Source: Siphonodentalium dalli (taxonomy: Eukaryota; Mollusca; Scaphopoda; Gadilida; Siphonodentaliidae). Taken from it: DNA of 64,000 nucleotides. The notes under the pieces are model-generated. The model made no database searches. It was not told the DNA's origin and saw nothing but the letters and a program-made list of their open reading frames with translations. This document shows positions 11,737-22,331 of the stretch, one piece after another; position 1 is the stretch's first letter, and the number at the start of each line of letters is the position of its first letter. The DNA is taken from positions 42,389,549 to 42,453,548 of the forward strand of contig CP136067.1 of the NCBI GenBank assembly GCA_032622095.1, written 5' to 3'. A program made the translations under genes and the position numbers.

Positions 11737-12001
11737 TTAATGAGATTTCTGATTAGACTATTCTGAAATCTGTAGCAGATCTTGGAATAAATAAGGCAAC
11801 TGGCTTGGATCAAATTCCAGCCAGATATCTGAAGGAAAGTATATACACTGTTTTGCGATCTCTGACATATATTATAAATCTATCATCAAGAACTTCATGA
11901 GTTCCCGATGACTTCAAGCGGGCCAGAGTACTAGTAGTATACTCTGCATAAGAAGAATGAGAAAACCACAGTGGGTAATTACAGACCAGTATCTATCTTA
12001 A
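11737..12001 (+). pseudogene. LINE reverse transcriptase, N-terminal fragment
   Basis: Translates to LGINKATGLDQIPARYLKE, the K-A-T/S-G-x-D-x-I-P motif of non-LTR reverse transcriptases. A degraded stretch with stops follows (VPDDFKRARV), then the start of the NYRPVSIL motif at the right end. An in-frame TAG lies upstream of the first motif. The fragment is bounded by two TTAA MITEs. Confidence 0.75.
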
Positions 12002-12584
12002 AGGGGTACTGTACGCCAAATGTTGTTGTTGGTTTCTATAGTCTCCGAGTCTGAGAATAAGGTAATACTTTTTTCATTATTTGAAAGTCTGTTGAGTACG
12101 AAGTAGTGTTACGGATGACAAATTTACCGGAATGCAAAAATACAAATTGTCGTTGTCGAGTAATTTTTGTACAGTTTTCAACCCAATGAATCAAATAAAA
12201 GTTATATTATAGGCATACTAGTCCCATATAATCATTTAAGTTATTGTATCGTCGCTAGTCAGTGAGTGGCTTGAGTGTTCTCCCCGTATCATCATAATAT
12301 TTTAAGCGATCGTGCGTGCGATCGGTTTAACAAGCCAGTATCCCTCATTTACTTTATTTGATTACGCAAATTCGTAATTTAATTGACGCCATTTTATGGC
12401 TCCAGTCATAAATTCAATTTATATCAAATTATTAACTTTTAAATTATTAAATTTTAAGATAGCCTATTAACCTGAGCGTTTACAGAATACATCTTCGACT
12501 CAAATTACTTATGTTTCTATATATTATCGATATTAGATCGTTGTTATCACCGGAAATTTAATGAAAATGGCGTACAGTACCCCT
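12002..12584. mobile_element. TTAA MITE (AGGGGTACTGTACGCC family) inside LINE RT
   Basis: TTAA duplications at 11998-12001 and 12585-12588. Terminal inverted repeats are AGGGGTACTGTACGCC and GGCGTACAGTACCCCT. The 583-bp interior is AT-rich and non-coding. A second copy is at 29124-29845. The TTAA target suggests mobilisation by a piggyBac-type transposase, although the termini do not start CCY. Removing the element and one TTAA recreates the LINE frame at NYRPVSIL. Confidence 0.85.
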
Positions 12585-12744
12585 TTAAGCATTTCTTCCA
12601 AAATTTTGGAAAGAATAATTTTTAATCAGTTAGAAGAATATCTTAAAGAAAACAACATCTTGTACCAGTTTCAGTCAGGTTTTAGGAATGTTTTTTCAAC
12701 TGAAACATGCCTGACATATCTTACTGATTATATAAGAAGTCATG
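12585..12744 (+). pseudogene. LINE reverse transcriptase, finger/palm fragment
   Basis: Encodes SSKILERIIFNQLEEYL followed by FQSGFRNVFSTETCLTYL, matching the RT blocks 'SKILERVV..QL..YL' and 'QSGFR..HSTETAL'. The match to LINE RT stops abruptly at about 12744, where unrelated repeats begin. Confidence 0.8.
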
Positions 12745-12919
12745 CTTTTCTTCTATGTGTATATACATGGCACCTAATTGGCTCCCAATCCGGCTTAATC
12801 GCGTCTTTTTTTCAAGTTAAAGTGTGTTTATTGGTGAGGGCAAGAATTTCTAACAGCTCTAGATCTTCTGTATCAAATCCGAAGACGTTGTGTAGAACAC
12901 ACGAAAGTTGTCAGTTGTA

Positions 12920-13668
12920 CAGGGGCATGGCGACAGGGTTTGGTTGGGGTGTCTCGACCCAACCCCCGAACTTTGGTACAATTTTCTTAGCTGTACAGTC
13001 ATTCATACGTGAGGAAAATCAGGATTCTTTTGACTAACTATTCCAAAATAATGATACGTACAAGCCAGCAAACGCAACAAACAAACCAGATTTTAAACAA
13101 ATACATATACAAACTTATGACTAACTCGGGGGAGGGGGTGACCGGTGATAATAATAATAATAATGTATATCATTTATATAGCGCTTAATCCCTGGTGTAG
13201 CTCTATTTTGAGATCTGTATATATGTTCAACTTGTTTTGGTGGTCATGTTGCTTTGCCAATACTAATTATTATTTTTCAGTGTAATAACATTTTGTGAGT
13301 CAGCACTTGTCTTCCAATCCCATTGTCTGTATAAACAAATGTATGTGTTATATATCGTGTGTTATCTAAATTTGACAAATAAATATGTTTAAACTAAACT
13401 TTTGTACATTTCCAGCAGTTGGAAATTCCATGCCTGACACAACATTAGTTGGACATTAATTTGACACCATATATAGGTTGGAATTGTTCTCATTGTTTGA
13501 TTTTTCAACCAGTAAAAGTTGGTAATTTTCCAATCTTAGGTTGGATATTTCCAAGGGATTGGAAATGTAATTCTGCGAACCTGTGAGTTTGGTGTTTAGT
13601 TCAAGGGGGTGCAGTTGGCCGGAAATTTGATGGAGCACTCCCATGTGAAACCTCTAGCCACGTCCCTA
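12920..13668. mobile_element. hAT-like non-autonomous element (CAGGGACGTG family), older copy
   Basis: The left end is CAGGGGCATGGCGACAGGG and the right end 'ctctagccacgtccct'. These match the better preserved copy at 20926-21754, as do internal phrases such as 'ttggaaatt', 'caccaacactagg/atataggttgg' and 'ccaatcttagg'. No clean target duplication remains. A run of AAT repeats followed by 'atttatatagcgctta' (13145-13190) lies inside and looks like the tail of a second, SINE-like insertion. Confidence 0.55.
13145..13400 (+). repeat. SINE- or LINE-tail-like segment
   Basis: Begins with (aat)n then 'gtatatcatttatatagcgc', and ends in 'acaaataaatatgtttaaac'. The 'atttatatagcgc' phrase is common in dispersed repeats of marine invertebrates. 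No pol III boxes could be assigned, so the class is uncertain. Confidence 0.35.
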
Positions 13669-13669
13669 G

Positions 13670-14620
13670 AACTTGTACGTGTGGGTACTTAATCAATAAT
13701 TTGACTGACATTTCCACTATATAGTCCTGAGATCCTCGAATAAGTTTTACATTTTGTTTGTGTGATTGGGAGATGCAGTTCACGTGCACGTTCACAACTG
13801 TGGCTTCATGGGCAAAGCTTTATTTTCCAACTAATGTACAGCGCATTGGCCAAAACAAAATGCCTGTGTTTCTGCACTATACAGAGACTATTGTGCAAAA
13901 CAACTGCATTTAACGAAACAAAACATTTTAAATATGAAATTGCTGTTAGACTTGATAGTACATACGTGTATCTGATAATCCATCGATATCATATAATCCT
14001 ACTATTTCTTGAATAAGAAGGAACACATAATAACGAACAAAACAGAAGACATATCCATGCAGGTTCACGTGAATTCAGTCAATGGTGACGTATCCGCCGA
14101 ATTTGAAATCGACATGCGTTAGGGCGGTATTTTATGGATGGAATTATGAAACGAACATGATGAAAGTGACAATGAAATTGACAATGATTTGCTGCAAGTT
14201 CGCCATCAACCGAAGTGCTCCCCCAGCGTTACTATCAATAACATTATTTGGTTAATTTCAGTAATATTCTCCCCGTTTACACTTGATAACACAAATTTGT
14301 CTCCGCATTTAAAATTCTTTGATATATATCGTTTATATTCTGCAATAATTTGTACACAGGGGGCGGATTCTTATGTTGTATTGTGTTTTTAAACTCCGAG
14401 GTGGCGAAATATCGGTTTATTTACATTATGAACGTTTGAGTCCGTAATCGGAATTAGAATCTGAATCCGGATTACGACGAAATAACGATTGATTACGATT
14501 ACGGTCTGTTCGTTTACTGATTCTGGTCTGTTCGTTTACCGAACCACGCCGTACGGGGTCTAATCCATAATCTGAATCCAGATTCTCCCACCAAATAACG
14601 ACTCAGGCAAAACTGAATCA
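13670..14620. other. Unassigned filler inside the LINE locus
   Basis: No gene. At 14400-14600 variants of 'taatcggaattagaatctgaat' and 'tctgttcgtttac' are repeated locally. This block and the hAT-like copy together replace the missing LINE palm region. Confidence 0.4.
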
Positions 14621-14624
14621 ATAT

Positions 14625-15357
14625 TGTTTGGATCTAGGAACAAAACATTAAACCACTGAGTTAGTAAATTAAATATTCAGTTTGGCAATCAACTGATAAA
14701 ATCAGTGAATGAGGTGAAGTACTTAGGATCGGTCATTGATCAGACATTATCAGGTGAAGCTATGGCACATTCAGTTATAAAGAAAGTAAGCTCTAGAACA
14801 AAATTCATCTTCAGAACAGCCATAGATCTTCCGTTACATGTCAAGACACTATTGGCCTCTGCTTTGGCTCATTGCCAGTTTGATTATGCCTGCACTTCAT
14901 AGTGTTTTGGACTCACACAGCAGACCCAAAAAAGGCTGCAAACCACTCAAAACAAACTAATGAGATTCTTGTTTGACCTGAAACCTCGAGATCATGTCAG
15001 TCTCGAACATTTTCGATTAGCCCGTTGGTTTCCGTTGAAAACAAAATTTCACTTTACTACTCTGAAGATTGTACATAAACTTCACTATAAAGGCCAACCC
15101 ACATACTTGGCATCAAAGTTCATACCTATTAGCACCCTGCATTCATATGATACTCGCTACAGTCGGATGAGTTTCATTATACTATCAAATGAAACACATA
15201 TTGCCAAAAGTTTCACTTACAATGGAATTAAACTTTGGAATGATTTAGACACTGAATACAAGTTAATCGAAGACTCAAACCGGTTTAAAAAGTGTGTCAG
15301 ACTGGAATTATACAGAAAACTTAAAGATAAAGAAGAGGAAATTTGTGTGTGGACATA
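14625..15357 (+). pseudogene. LINE ORF2 C-terminal region
   Basis: Encodes VNEVKYLGSVIDQTLSGE, the thumb-region motif 'EVKYLGV.LD..L' of LINE reverse transcriptases. After a stop at about 14900 it continues with a C-terminal part including SLEHFRLARWFPLKTKFHF, HSYDTRYS and a basic end (YRKLKDKEEE). The HSYDTR phrase resembles the 'TR' block near the end of CR1/L2/Jockey ORF2 proteins. At least one stop codon lies inside, so it is non-functional. It belongs with the fragments at 10540-12744. Confidence 0.75.
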
Positions 15358-15467
15358 GACATAAAGCAAATCAACACCTTTTCATATGCTCTGTATTGGT
15401 TTTCATCTGCATTTCAGATAGCTATTTTTTTTATCCCATACACACATTTTAGTGCATTCATCCAGAG

Positions 15468-15945
15468 GAGGTCTGTAGATTGTGTGTTGGAGTAAGCTCA
15501 ACTCGGCCACCATTTGATAGGTGAGCCCTTTGCTCATAATATCTTTGTAGAGGGCTGCTTAAACAAAGCAGAACCCATAGACACCTTCTGGTGTTGCAGG
15601 AATTGCGCGGGTGTCACATTTGTGATGCATATGCATCTCACTGGGGGCATCTGAGTGGTTTTTGTGTTGAATTCACATTGATCTGGTAGCATGGCACCAA
15701 TTTGCTACATTTTGTGGGTTTTCTGTATTATTCACATATGGTTTTTATACGTTTTATTCTCACATTCATAAAGGTTTTACAGTTTGAACATTATTCCGGG
15801 GAGGCCTATGGATTCTGTGTTGGAGTAAGTTCAACTCGGCAACCATTTGATAGATGGACTCTCTGCTCATATGTTTGTAGAGGGCTGTTGAAACAGAACA
15901 GAACCCAAAGACACCCCTGATGTGGTTGCATTTCTTAATTTGCAA
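15468..15945. repeat. Direct duplication, spacing ~330 bp
   Basis: A ~135-base block ('ttgtgtgttggagtaagctc', 'ctcggccaccatttgatag', 'gtagagggctg') at 15468-15600 is repeated imperfectly at 15799-15930. It lies between the LINE C-terminus and the LINE tail, so it may be part of the 3' UTR or an insertion. Confidence 0.65.
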
Positions 15946-16429
15946 TAATTTATGCACAACATATCTCACACTTTCATTCATCACATATCTTAGTGCCTAT
16001 TTTTATGAATATGTCATTCTTAAATGATCTTAAAGATTTCAAACGGTTTCACTATCAAACCAAGTTCGGTACCGGTAACCCTGGCAATTGATATTAACAT
16101 TCTTAAGAAATTTCAACACATACTTTAATAAGGAAATATATCAATTGAAGTTGATTATAAACTATATTTATTTCTTTGGTGCTTTGAAATTTAGAAATTC
16201 TTTGCAGATAACATCTATTAACCTGAGAACCATTGTGGAAATAAGTCTGCCCATTTATGGGTCAGACTTTTCAATGTTATCCTCGGTGCGATGGGTGAGT
16301 CTTATTACATCTTAAAGACCACTTCTTTAAAAATCAATATATTTTATTAAACAAAATCTAAAGAACGAAACTGAAATTAATCATTCATATTAACGTGTGA
16401 CACTGTTTAGATATGTTCTCTTATGTTTT

Positions 16430-16537
16430 AATAATTGCTGTATACAATCTAAACCGTAACATATTATGGTCCTTTCGAACTGTAGGACCTTTTGTAATAT
16501 GTTTTTACATCGCACGAAATAAATCTATCTATCTAAC
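16430..16537 (+). repeat. LINE 3' end with hairpin and TCTA tail
   Basis: Contains 'ggtcctttcgaactgtaggacc', able to form a small stem-loop, then 'cacgaaataaatctatctatcta'. This resembles the 3' ends of LINEs that finish in a short microsatellite. It is assigned to the LINE upstream by position. Confidence 0.5.
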
Positions 16538-16713
16538 GTTTTTTTATGAAGAAAGCAGGATGTAGGCGATTTTGTCCATTCGGAAATTCAAGAGGATATT
16601 AGTCTACATACAACAGTGAACATTACCGTGTGGCCATACCCAGTCAGTGGTCAAATTGCTTACGAAACGTTCTGAAATCTGGTGTCTCTTGTGGCTTATC
16701 GCCGATAGTAATA

Positions 16714-17074
16714 TCACAGTGGATCAACGGACACAAACGAAAACCTGAAGTTGCAGAGTCCGAGGCGAGTAATTTGTGTTGTCAAAGTTTGCAGACACTT
16801 TCTGGCAACGTTTTTGCTGCTAATAAACACATTTAGACACCACTTCTAAACAGTTTAAGGTGAGTGAATATTTCGTCACTAATATTCTACCCCCGACGAT
16901 CAGTTAGAATCATTGTGGGAGGAGGACAGGCGCTTCGATCGGTATAATGCTTGTGGCAAAAAGTTGATGAGATGATTGTGAAAATTTACATTTTCTGGGA
17001 TATTTTATGGAATAAATCGTCGCCTCGGACTCTGCGACTTCCGGTTTTCGTTCGTGTCCGTTGATCCACTGTGA
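16714..17074. mobile_element. TIR MITE, ~58-bp terminal inverted repeats
   Basis: Starts TCACAGTGGATCAACGGACA and ends with the complement TGTCCGTTGATCCACTGTGA. Pairing continues through 'aacgaaaacc.gaagt.gcagagtccgaggcga'. It is flanked by ATA on both sides (possible TA- or 3-bp duplication). It is 361 bp and non-coding. Superfamily unresolved; Tc1/mariner-like is possible. Confidence 0.75.
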
Positions 17075-17689
17075 ATATTGCCATCCTCAATGCTGGTGGC
17101 GGTGTTATTGCTGGTTATATACATTGCTGTTGTTGTTGTTGTGTTGTTGTTGTTGGTGATGTTGTTGGTAGAGTTTTTTAAGTGGAAACACTACTGTCTT
17201 CGGAGTTGGGAATGCTGCTGTATTTGTTGTTGTTTTCGGTTTGTCAAGATGTGTGCTCCTCGCTTATTGAAATTATTTTTTTCTTAATGAATTTGCAGTT
17301 TTCGGAAGATGGTGGTGTTGTCGGTAGAAACATGCAGTTACTTCCTTGTTGTTGACGGATAGGGACGATGGTATAATCTCCGTTCGGCTTACCATTGTGT
17401 ACCCTAGTAACTTCCTGGTTTCTTTGTGAAGACAGTGTCAGTTTCATATATTTTCGTTCCTTGTAATTTGCGTGTGATGGTCGATCGTTTCACACAAGTC
17501 GATGAATAATAGCTGACAGATCGAACACTTGAAATGTTTGCTGATCATTTCATCCATATTTTCCTGTGAATAAAGGAGAGGTGCGTAAATCAATAGAACC
17601 GACATGCGTCCGAAATCGCTGTCATCATATCGAACATTTGGCAAATTAAAGGTAATTTTATGGAGCTGGTTATACAATAATTATGTCAA
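17075..17689. other. No gene; GTT-rich microsatellite
   Basis: Imperfect (gtt)n at about 17125-17170. Otherwise I see nothing supported. Confidence 0.4.
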
Positions 17690-18301
17690 CCAGTTCGTGG
17701 CGGGAGCTACGCTGGTGCAGCATTAAAGATAATGTGCCAGTGCATTATCTTATATATGGGAGTCTCCCATATATACATGTAAGAAAATGCACTGGCTTAT
17801 AATGCGAATGCGTTCTCTTTTATATATATACTAGAAGGTGACCCGACTTCGTCCGGGCTTTGACCTTGAATTGTCTATTTTGAAGGCCAAGGTCAAGTGG
17901 GGTCACGATTTGACCCGTCCAAAACACTGCCCGAACAAAAGTACCCGACAAAAGTACCCGTCGAAATCCATCCGGTTTTACCCGATTTGACCTTGAATTG
18001 ACCATTTTGAAGGTCAATGTCAGGTGGGGTCAAACACCAACACCCCAAAAATGGTGGAAATCGGCCCAGCGGATACCGGGAAATCGGCCCAGCGGATACC
18101 GAGATACCCTATGCATCAAATTTCGTCCGTAAAAATCCGCCAGTTTAACCCGATTTGATTTCCACTGAAGTATATAAACGCGCCTCATATACACACGCTC
18201 ATTAATTATCAAGTTTCAACGTAAAGATAAATTACCATCGGTGCCCGAGATATCGCCAAGACGTCTGAAACAGTCAAATGCATCGGCCTGTTAAGAGTTA
18301 A

Positions 18302-18770
18302 AGGTACTCAACCCGATAAAACTCCTCTCAATTACTATTTCAATGGCTTCGGGGGTCAAAAATATTTGATTCGAGTCGAGGAAGTCACCCATCAAAGCTC
18401 AGATTTGTTAGATATCGATTTTAGAAATCTATTATTTTTCATTATCGGGAATTCTTTCTGGCCCAGTACGTAGTCAATTATTACCACTTGATTATAGAGT
18501 TATCCATCCTTGTCTGTTTGAATAGAATTTTGGCGTAAAATCTCGAGCATGTTACCAAATTGACGGCAGTTATAAGTACTCATCTCGAGAACATAAGAAT
18601 TTTCAAAAATTAATATCTAATAACTCTGAGGTTTGTTTGATGGGTTCCTCGACTCGAATCAAATATTTTTTACCCCCAAAGCCAAAGAAATAGTAATATA
18701 GGACCCTCTGATCGGATTGTTGTTGTTGGAATCTGTTGAGATGGGGACCCTCTTTACGGGTTGAGTACCT
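18302..18770. mobile_element. TTAA MITE (AGGTACTCAACCCG family), innermost of the nest
   Basis: TTAA at 18298-18301 and 18771-18774. Terminal repeats are AGGTACTCAACCCG and CGGGTTGAGTACCT. Sub-terminal sequence 'aaatatttgattcgagtcga' near the left is repeated in complement near 18640, so the arms are long. The uninterrupted Helitron copy at about 4426-4442 ('ttaagagttaaacgcgatc') shows the empty TTAA site. A second copy of the MITE is at 22332-22775. Confidence 0.85.
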
Positions 18771-19179
18771 TTAACGTGATCTAACTTTATGACCGCTAAC
18801 GACGTCATAGAAGTTACGCATTGTTTTTACCCTGATAGAAGATCGTACCACTTCTTCTTAATAATTGAGGCAGATAACTAAAACGGATACATACATATTA
18901 TATATCGTTGGAAAGAGGAAACACGAAAGATTATCATAGTGTCATTATTATGACTGGCATGTTATTATTCGCGCTGTTTCGAATCGATTTGTAAGCACCG
19001 AACTCAAATGAAAGTCCCGTAACACAGCGTAAAAACAGATTTGACCTCGGCACGTGAAAAGTTGACCTCGGATCTGAAAATCAATAGGCCTATGTTCGTC
19101 CCCGGCCGAAAATACACCCACATACCAAGTTTCATCGAAATCGGCTGGGCCATTTTCGAGTCCATCGATTACTGACAGA

Positions 19180-19182
19180 CAG

Positions 19183-19211
<29 letters not shown>
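19180..19211. repeat. (CA)n microsatellite within Helitron
   Basis: About 14 uninterrupted CA units preceded by 'gacagacag'. It corresponds to the simple repeat found just inside the 5' end of every Helitron copy here. Confidence 0.9.
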
Positions 19212-19213
<2 letters not shown>

Positions 19214-19527
19214 TCTTCCAAAATATATAATAGATATATGCGAGGCTCCTTGTGGGAGACCCGCGTAGATGAGAGAATGCATTTGGCACAGGTTTTCACA
19301 AAATTTCAGGAAGCTTTAGTCATGGAAGGGTTAATCGCTTTATGATGACAGCTGGTATGAGGAACTTACAACGCGACACCCTTTCAGGTATACAGCTATA
19401 ATAGTACATACACATGAGACAAAGTGTGGTATAACTCATTCAGTTATCCTACATGTATATATTCGCTGTGTAGTCGGCGCTTCTATCAATATCTTTCAAT
19501 CTCGTATTACACACAAACATAGTTGTA

Positions 19528-19775
19528 TTATTTTAAAGACATATTATGGACTTGTTAGGGTGCGTGAAACTGATCAGTTAGTATTTAGGGGCTATGTCAA
19601 CTGGAGGAATGTATCATTCTACTAACATCGTTGAAAATTTCAACCAAATCGACCGTACCACTCCATAGAAAACATCATCTGACCTACCCTAAATTGTAAA
19701 TATTTACTTTTCCATTGCGGTACGCAACTATTGGTGATAAACTAACGAAAACGATTCTCCACAATGAGTCACTAC
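19528..19775 (-). repeat. Dispersed repeat R1, copy 1
   Basis: Complement of sequences at 27275-27505 and 50866-51075. Shared phrases include 'gacatattatggacttgtt', 'gtaaatatttac', 'aaacat..tctatggagtg' and 'aattggcat..cgcctaaata'. No terminal structure was recognised and all copies are non-coding. Confidence 0.7.
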
Positions 19776-19794
19776 ATTTAATTAATATACAAGA

Positions 19795-19905
19795 ATGACG
19801 GTGTGTGTTGTCAACTTGGATATGATAATTGTAAAATATAACTACTTTGAGCAAGATATTCTCATATTTGATCACCCTACCGGAGTGTTTCACATAACTT
19901 TAACC
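19795..19905 (+). repeat. Dispersed repeat R2, copy 1
   Basis: Contains 'ttgtcaacttggatat', 'aactactttgagcaagatattctc' and 'tcaccctaccggagtgttt'. The complement of this occurs at 23790-23895 and a decayed complement at 49965-50058. The 18-bp minisatellite begins about 60 bases downstream. Confidence 0.65.
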
Positions 19906-19907
19906 GT

Positions 19908-19951
19908 GAATATTGCTGTTAATTGGATAACTATCCAATTAACAGCAATAT
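19908..19951. repeat. Perfect palindrome before the minisatellite
   Basis: AATATTGCTGTTAATTGGATA is followed after two bases by its exact reverse complement. It ends 17 bases before the first minisatellite unit and would extrude as a 21-bp stem. Confidence 0.85.
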
Positions 19952-19968
19952 TGAGTAGAATGTTTTCG

Positions 19969-20670
19969 CATCTGTTGTATACTTGCCATCTGTTGTATAC
20001 TTGCCATCTGTTGTATACTTGCCATCTGTTGTATACTTGCCATCTGTTGTATACTTGCCATCTGTTGTATACTTGCCATCTGTTGTATACTTGCCATCTG
20101 TTGTTTACTTGCCATCTGTTGTATACTTGCCATCTGTTGTATACTTGCCATCTGTTGTTTACTTGCCATCTGTTGTTTACTTGCCATCTGTTGTATACTT
20201 GCCATCTGTTGTTTACTTGCCATCTGTTGTATACTTGCCATCTGTTGTATACTTGCCATCTGTTGTATACTTGCCATCTGTTGTATACTTGCCATCTGTT
20301 GTATACTTGCCATCTGTTGTATACTTGCCATCTGTTGTATACTTGCCATCTGTTGTATACTTGCCATCTGTTGTATACTTGCCATCTGTTGTATACTTGC
20401 CATCTGTTGTATACTTGCCATCTGTTGTATACTTGCCATCTGTTGTATACTTGCCATCTGTTGTATACTTGCCATCTGTTGTATACTTGCCATCTGTTGT
20501 ATACTTGCCATCTGTTGTATACTTGCCATCTGTTGTATACTTGCCATCTGTTGTATACTTGCCATCTGTTGTATACTTGCCATCTGTTGTATACTTGCCA
20601 TCTGTTGTATACTTGCCATCTGTTGTATACTTGCCATCTGTTGTATACTTGCCATCTGTTGTATACTTGC
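19969..20670. repeat. 18-bp minisatellite, 39 units
   Basis: The unit CATCTGTTGTATACTTGC repeats 39 times without a length change (702 bp). The only variant I see is A to T (TTGTTTAC) in units 8, 11, 12 and 14. Because 18 is divisible by three and the unit lacks stops in several frames, long open frames appear on both strands (for example a 6-residue HLLYTC repeat on +). These are by-products. No spacer diversity exists, so this is not a CRISPR array. Confidence 0.95.
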
Positions 20671-20925
20671 CATAATTTCTTACTCATATCGACTGTTACG
20701 ACATTTCCCGTCGGGAATTATTTATTGCTGCTGAAAATTTGAAGAAAATGGACGTTGAATTACTTGAAACAAACTAATCAGGGTGGCTATATGATTATGA
20801 AATTTCATTACGTGGGGAGCTGGGGGTATCACAACAATAGCTAATCTTTTGGATTGACTCGCTGTATTATTGTTTGAGAGCCGATTTTCGTTAAATCTCA
20901 CAATTCTCGTCATATTTAGCACTGT

Positions 20926-21754
20926 CAGGGACGTGACGACAGGGGGTGTCTCATCCCCCCAAATTTGGTGAAAATTTTAAACATTTGGAAATTTCATACC
21001 TACAACAACATCAGTTGGAAATTTCACACCAACACTAGGTTGAAAAAAATGTTCTTCAAGTTTGATTTTCAAACAATTTATTAGGGGAATTTATTGTTTT
21101 TGGAGCAATATTTGCAATTTTTCTACTTTTTGCCAAAATTTTGGACTGAAATCGCCATCAGTTGGATATTTTCCAATCTTAGGAGGGGTGTCAGGTTGGA
21201 AATTTGCAACACTTGGAAAGCTTGTGCCCTGGTCCCTCCGTGGCCAGTCAAAACTGATAGTTAATTTAAGAAAACAATATCGTCCTAGATTTGGTCAACA
21301 CGGTCATTGGAATTGTCATCAGTTTTCCAACCTAAGTGGGGGTGTCAGGTTTGAAATTTCCAACTCTAGGAATGCTTGAGGTTAGTCTAGATGCTAGGAT
21401 TTTGCGATTTTCTTGTTCAGATTTCAAAAATTTCGCACACCGGTCCGAAAAACCATGTTCGGCCCAGTGTGTCCTGGTCTCTTGTCCGTAGACATGTGCA
21501 TTTGTCTGGAGTTGGACCGCTAGATGTTAGGATTTATGCAATTTTCAGGTTCAAATATCTGAATGTTCTGATACCGGGTATATAGAACCAAGGTTTATGA
21601 ATATATAGGCTGATAGGCCTAAGCACTGAGGTGCAAGGGGGTGCAAATGGAATTAAGCAAAACTTGTGCTTGGGTCAGATTCAAGGAGGGGAGGTGCAGT
21701 TGGAATTTCTCAAAGTTGACATCCCCCAACCGAAACCCTCTAGCCACGTCCCTG
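20926..21754. mobile_element. hAT-like non-autonomous element (CAGGGACGTG family)
   Basis: Ends CAGGGACGTGACGACAGGG and CCCTCTAGCCACGTCCCTG (inverted CAGGGACGTGGCTAGAGGG). Flanking 8-mers AGCACTGT and TGCACTAT agree at 6 of 8, compatible with an aged 8-bp hAT duplication. The interior repeats 'ttggaaatttc' and 'caacac/caccaac' phrases. No transposase is encoded. An older copy is at 12920-13668. Confidence 0.65.
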
Positions 21755-22331
21755 TGCACTATATATTATAGTTCTTCAAACTCGGTCCACTTACATGTTT
21801 GAGCCCCGGGCGTATATATAGACTAATTCCTCTTCAAAGCGATTCAGTCACTCATATTCGCGCATTGGTAGATATTTACTAACCGTTTTTCTTTAGCACC
21901 AGCCATGCATAATAAAGCCAAACCGGAATTCACACTTCAGCGATCTTCATCGTATAATTGGTACATGCACGCATGGATGACCAGCGTGTTCATTGCATGT
22001 TCACTCGGAAAATCAATGAGCCCTTGGAGGGAGTCGAGATTCGAGAATTTGTTTTTTCAAACTAATTTATGTTATTTTATGTATATAGTGAGGTCATAAA
22101 TTTGATGTTCAGTTTTTCGCCAACAATATAAAAACATGAAAGAGGTCCAATGATAATGATAAAGAGGAAAAAGTATATGTAAGGATGTATTATATGTTTT
22201 TCTTCAAATTTCCAAACTGAAGGCAGTCCGTTTCAGAATTCTGATCTTTAGTATACATCGACGAACAAAATTTCGGAAGTGGACTATATGTGTCTCTGTT
22301 GGTTAGTCATGTGCACTTGTTTTCAGTTTAA
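21755..22331. other. No gene seen
   Basis: AT-rich, with short open frames only and no family recognised. Confidence 0.4.

Larger units (their letters stand above)
10480..16537 (+). mobile_element. Decayed non-LTR retrotransposon (LINE), interrupted
   Basis: Coding remnants run in order: end of an endonuclease domain (10540 on), linker and N-terminal reverse transcriptase (to 12744), then the C-terminal thumb region (14625-15357). The 3' end is an untranslated tail finishing in 'aaataaatctatctatcta' at about 16537, a microsatellite-like tail typical of several LINE clades. The RT palm with the YADD-type catalytic motif is absent, and a 1.9-kb block of other repeats sits in its place. Stops and frameshifts show it is dead. 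Clade (CR1, L2 or Jockey-like) cannot be settled by eye. Confidence 0.75.
17831..19234 (-). mobile_element. Helitron-like element, nested in a MITE and itself interrupted
   Basis: On the minus strand it starts TCTATTATATATTTTGG, with (tg)n and gtctgtctgtc close by, and ends CCCGGACGAAGTCGGGTC...CTAG followed by T. The plus-strand sequence 'tatata' on one side and 'tatatgcgagg' on the other rejoin to the MITE arm seen elsewhere, showing A^T insertion. The left part has degenerate repeats related to the Helitron at 5798. The right part matches the Helitron at 4164. A TTAA MITE sits at 18302-18770. Confidence 0.8.
17690..19330. mobile_element. PiggyBac-type MITE (TTAACCCTTTCATGA family) split by a Helitron
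   Basis: The left piece (17690-17830) carries 'gctggtgcagcattaaagat', 'tgccagtgcatt' and hairpin arms. The right piece (19235-19330) carries 'gcgaggctcc', 'gtgggagac' and ends 'catggaagggttaa'. Both match the intact copy at 59764-59995 in reverse orientation. The left terminus is degraded (TCAACCAGTTCGTGG). The split falls inside the 'cttatatatgcgag' hairpin arm, exactly where the Helitron is inserted. Confidence 0.7.

Noticed and set aside
19969-20670. CRISPR-like array
   Set aside because: Units are contiguous with no variable spacers, and the genome is eukaryotic.
19795-20742. Open frames of 230-315 residues on both strands over the 18-bp repeat
   Set aside because: They follow from a stop-free 18-bp unit whose length is a multiple of three. 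No start context, splice sites or homology.
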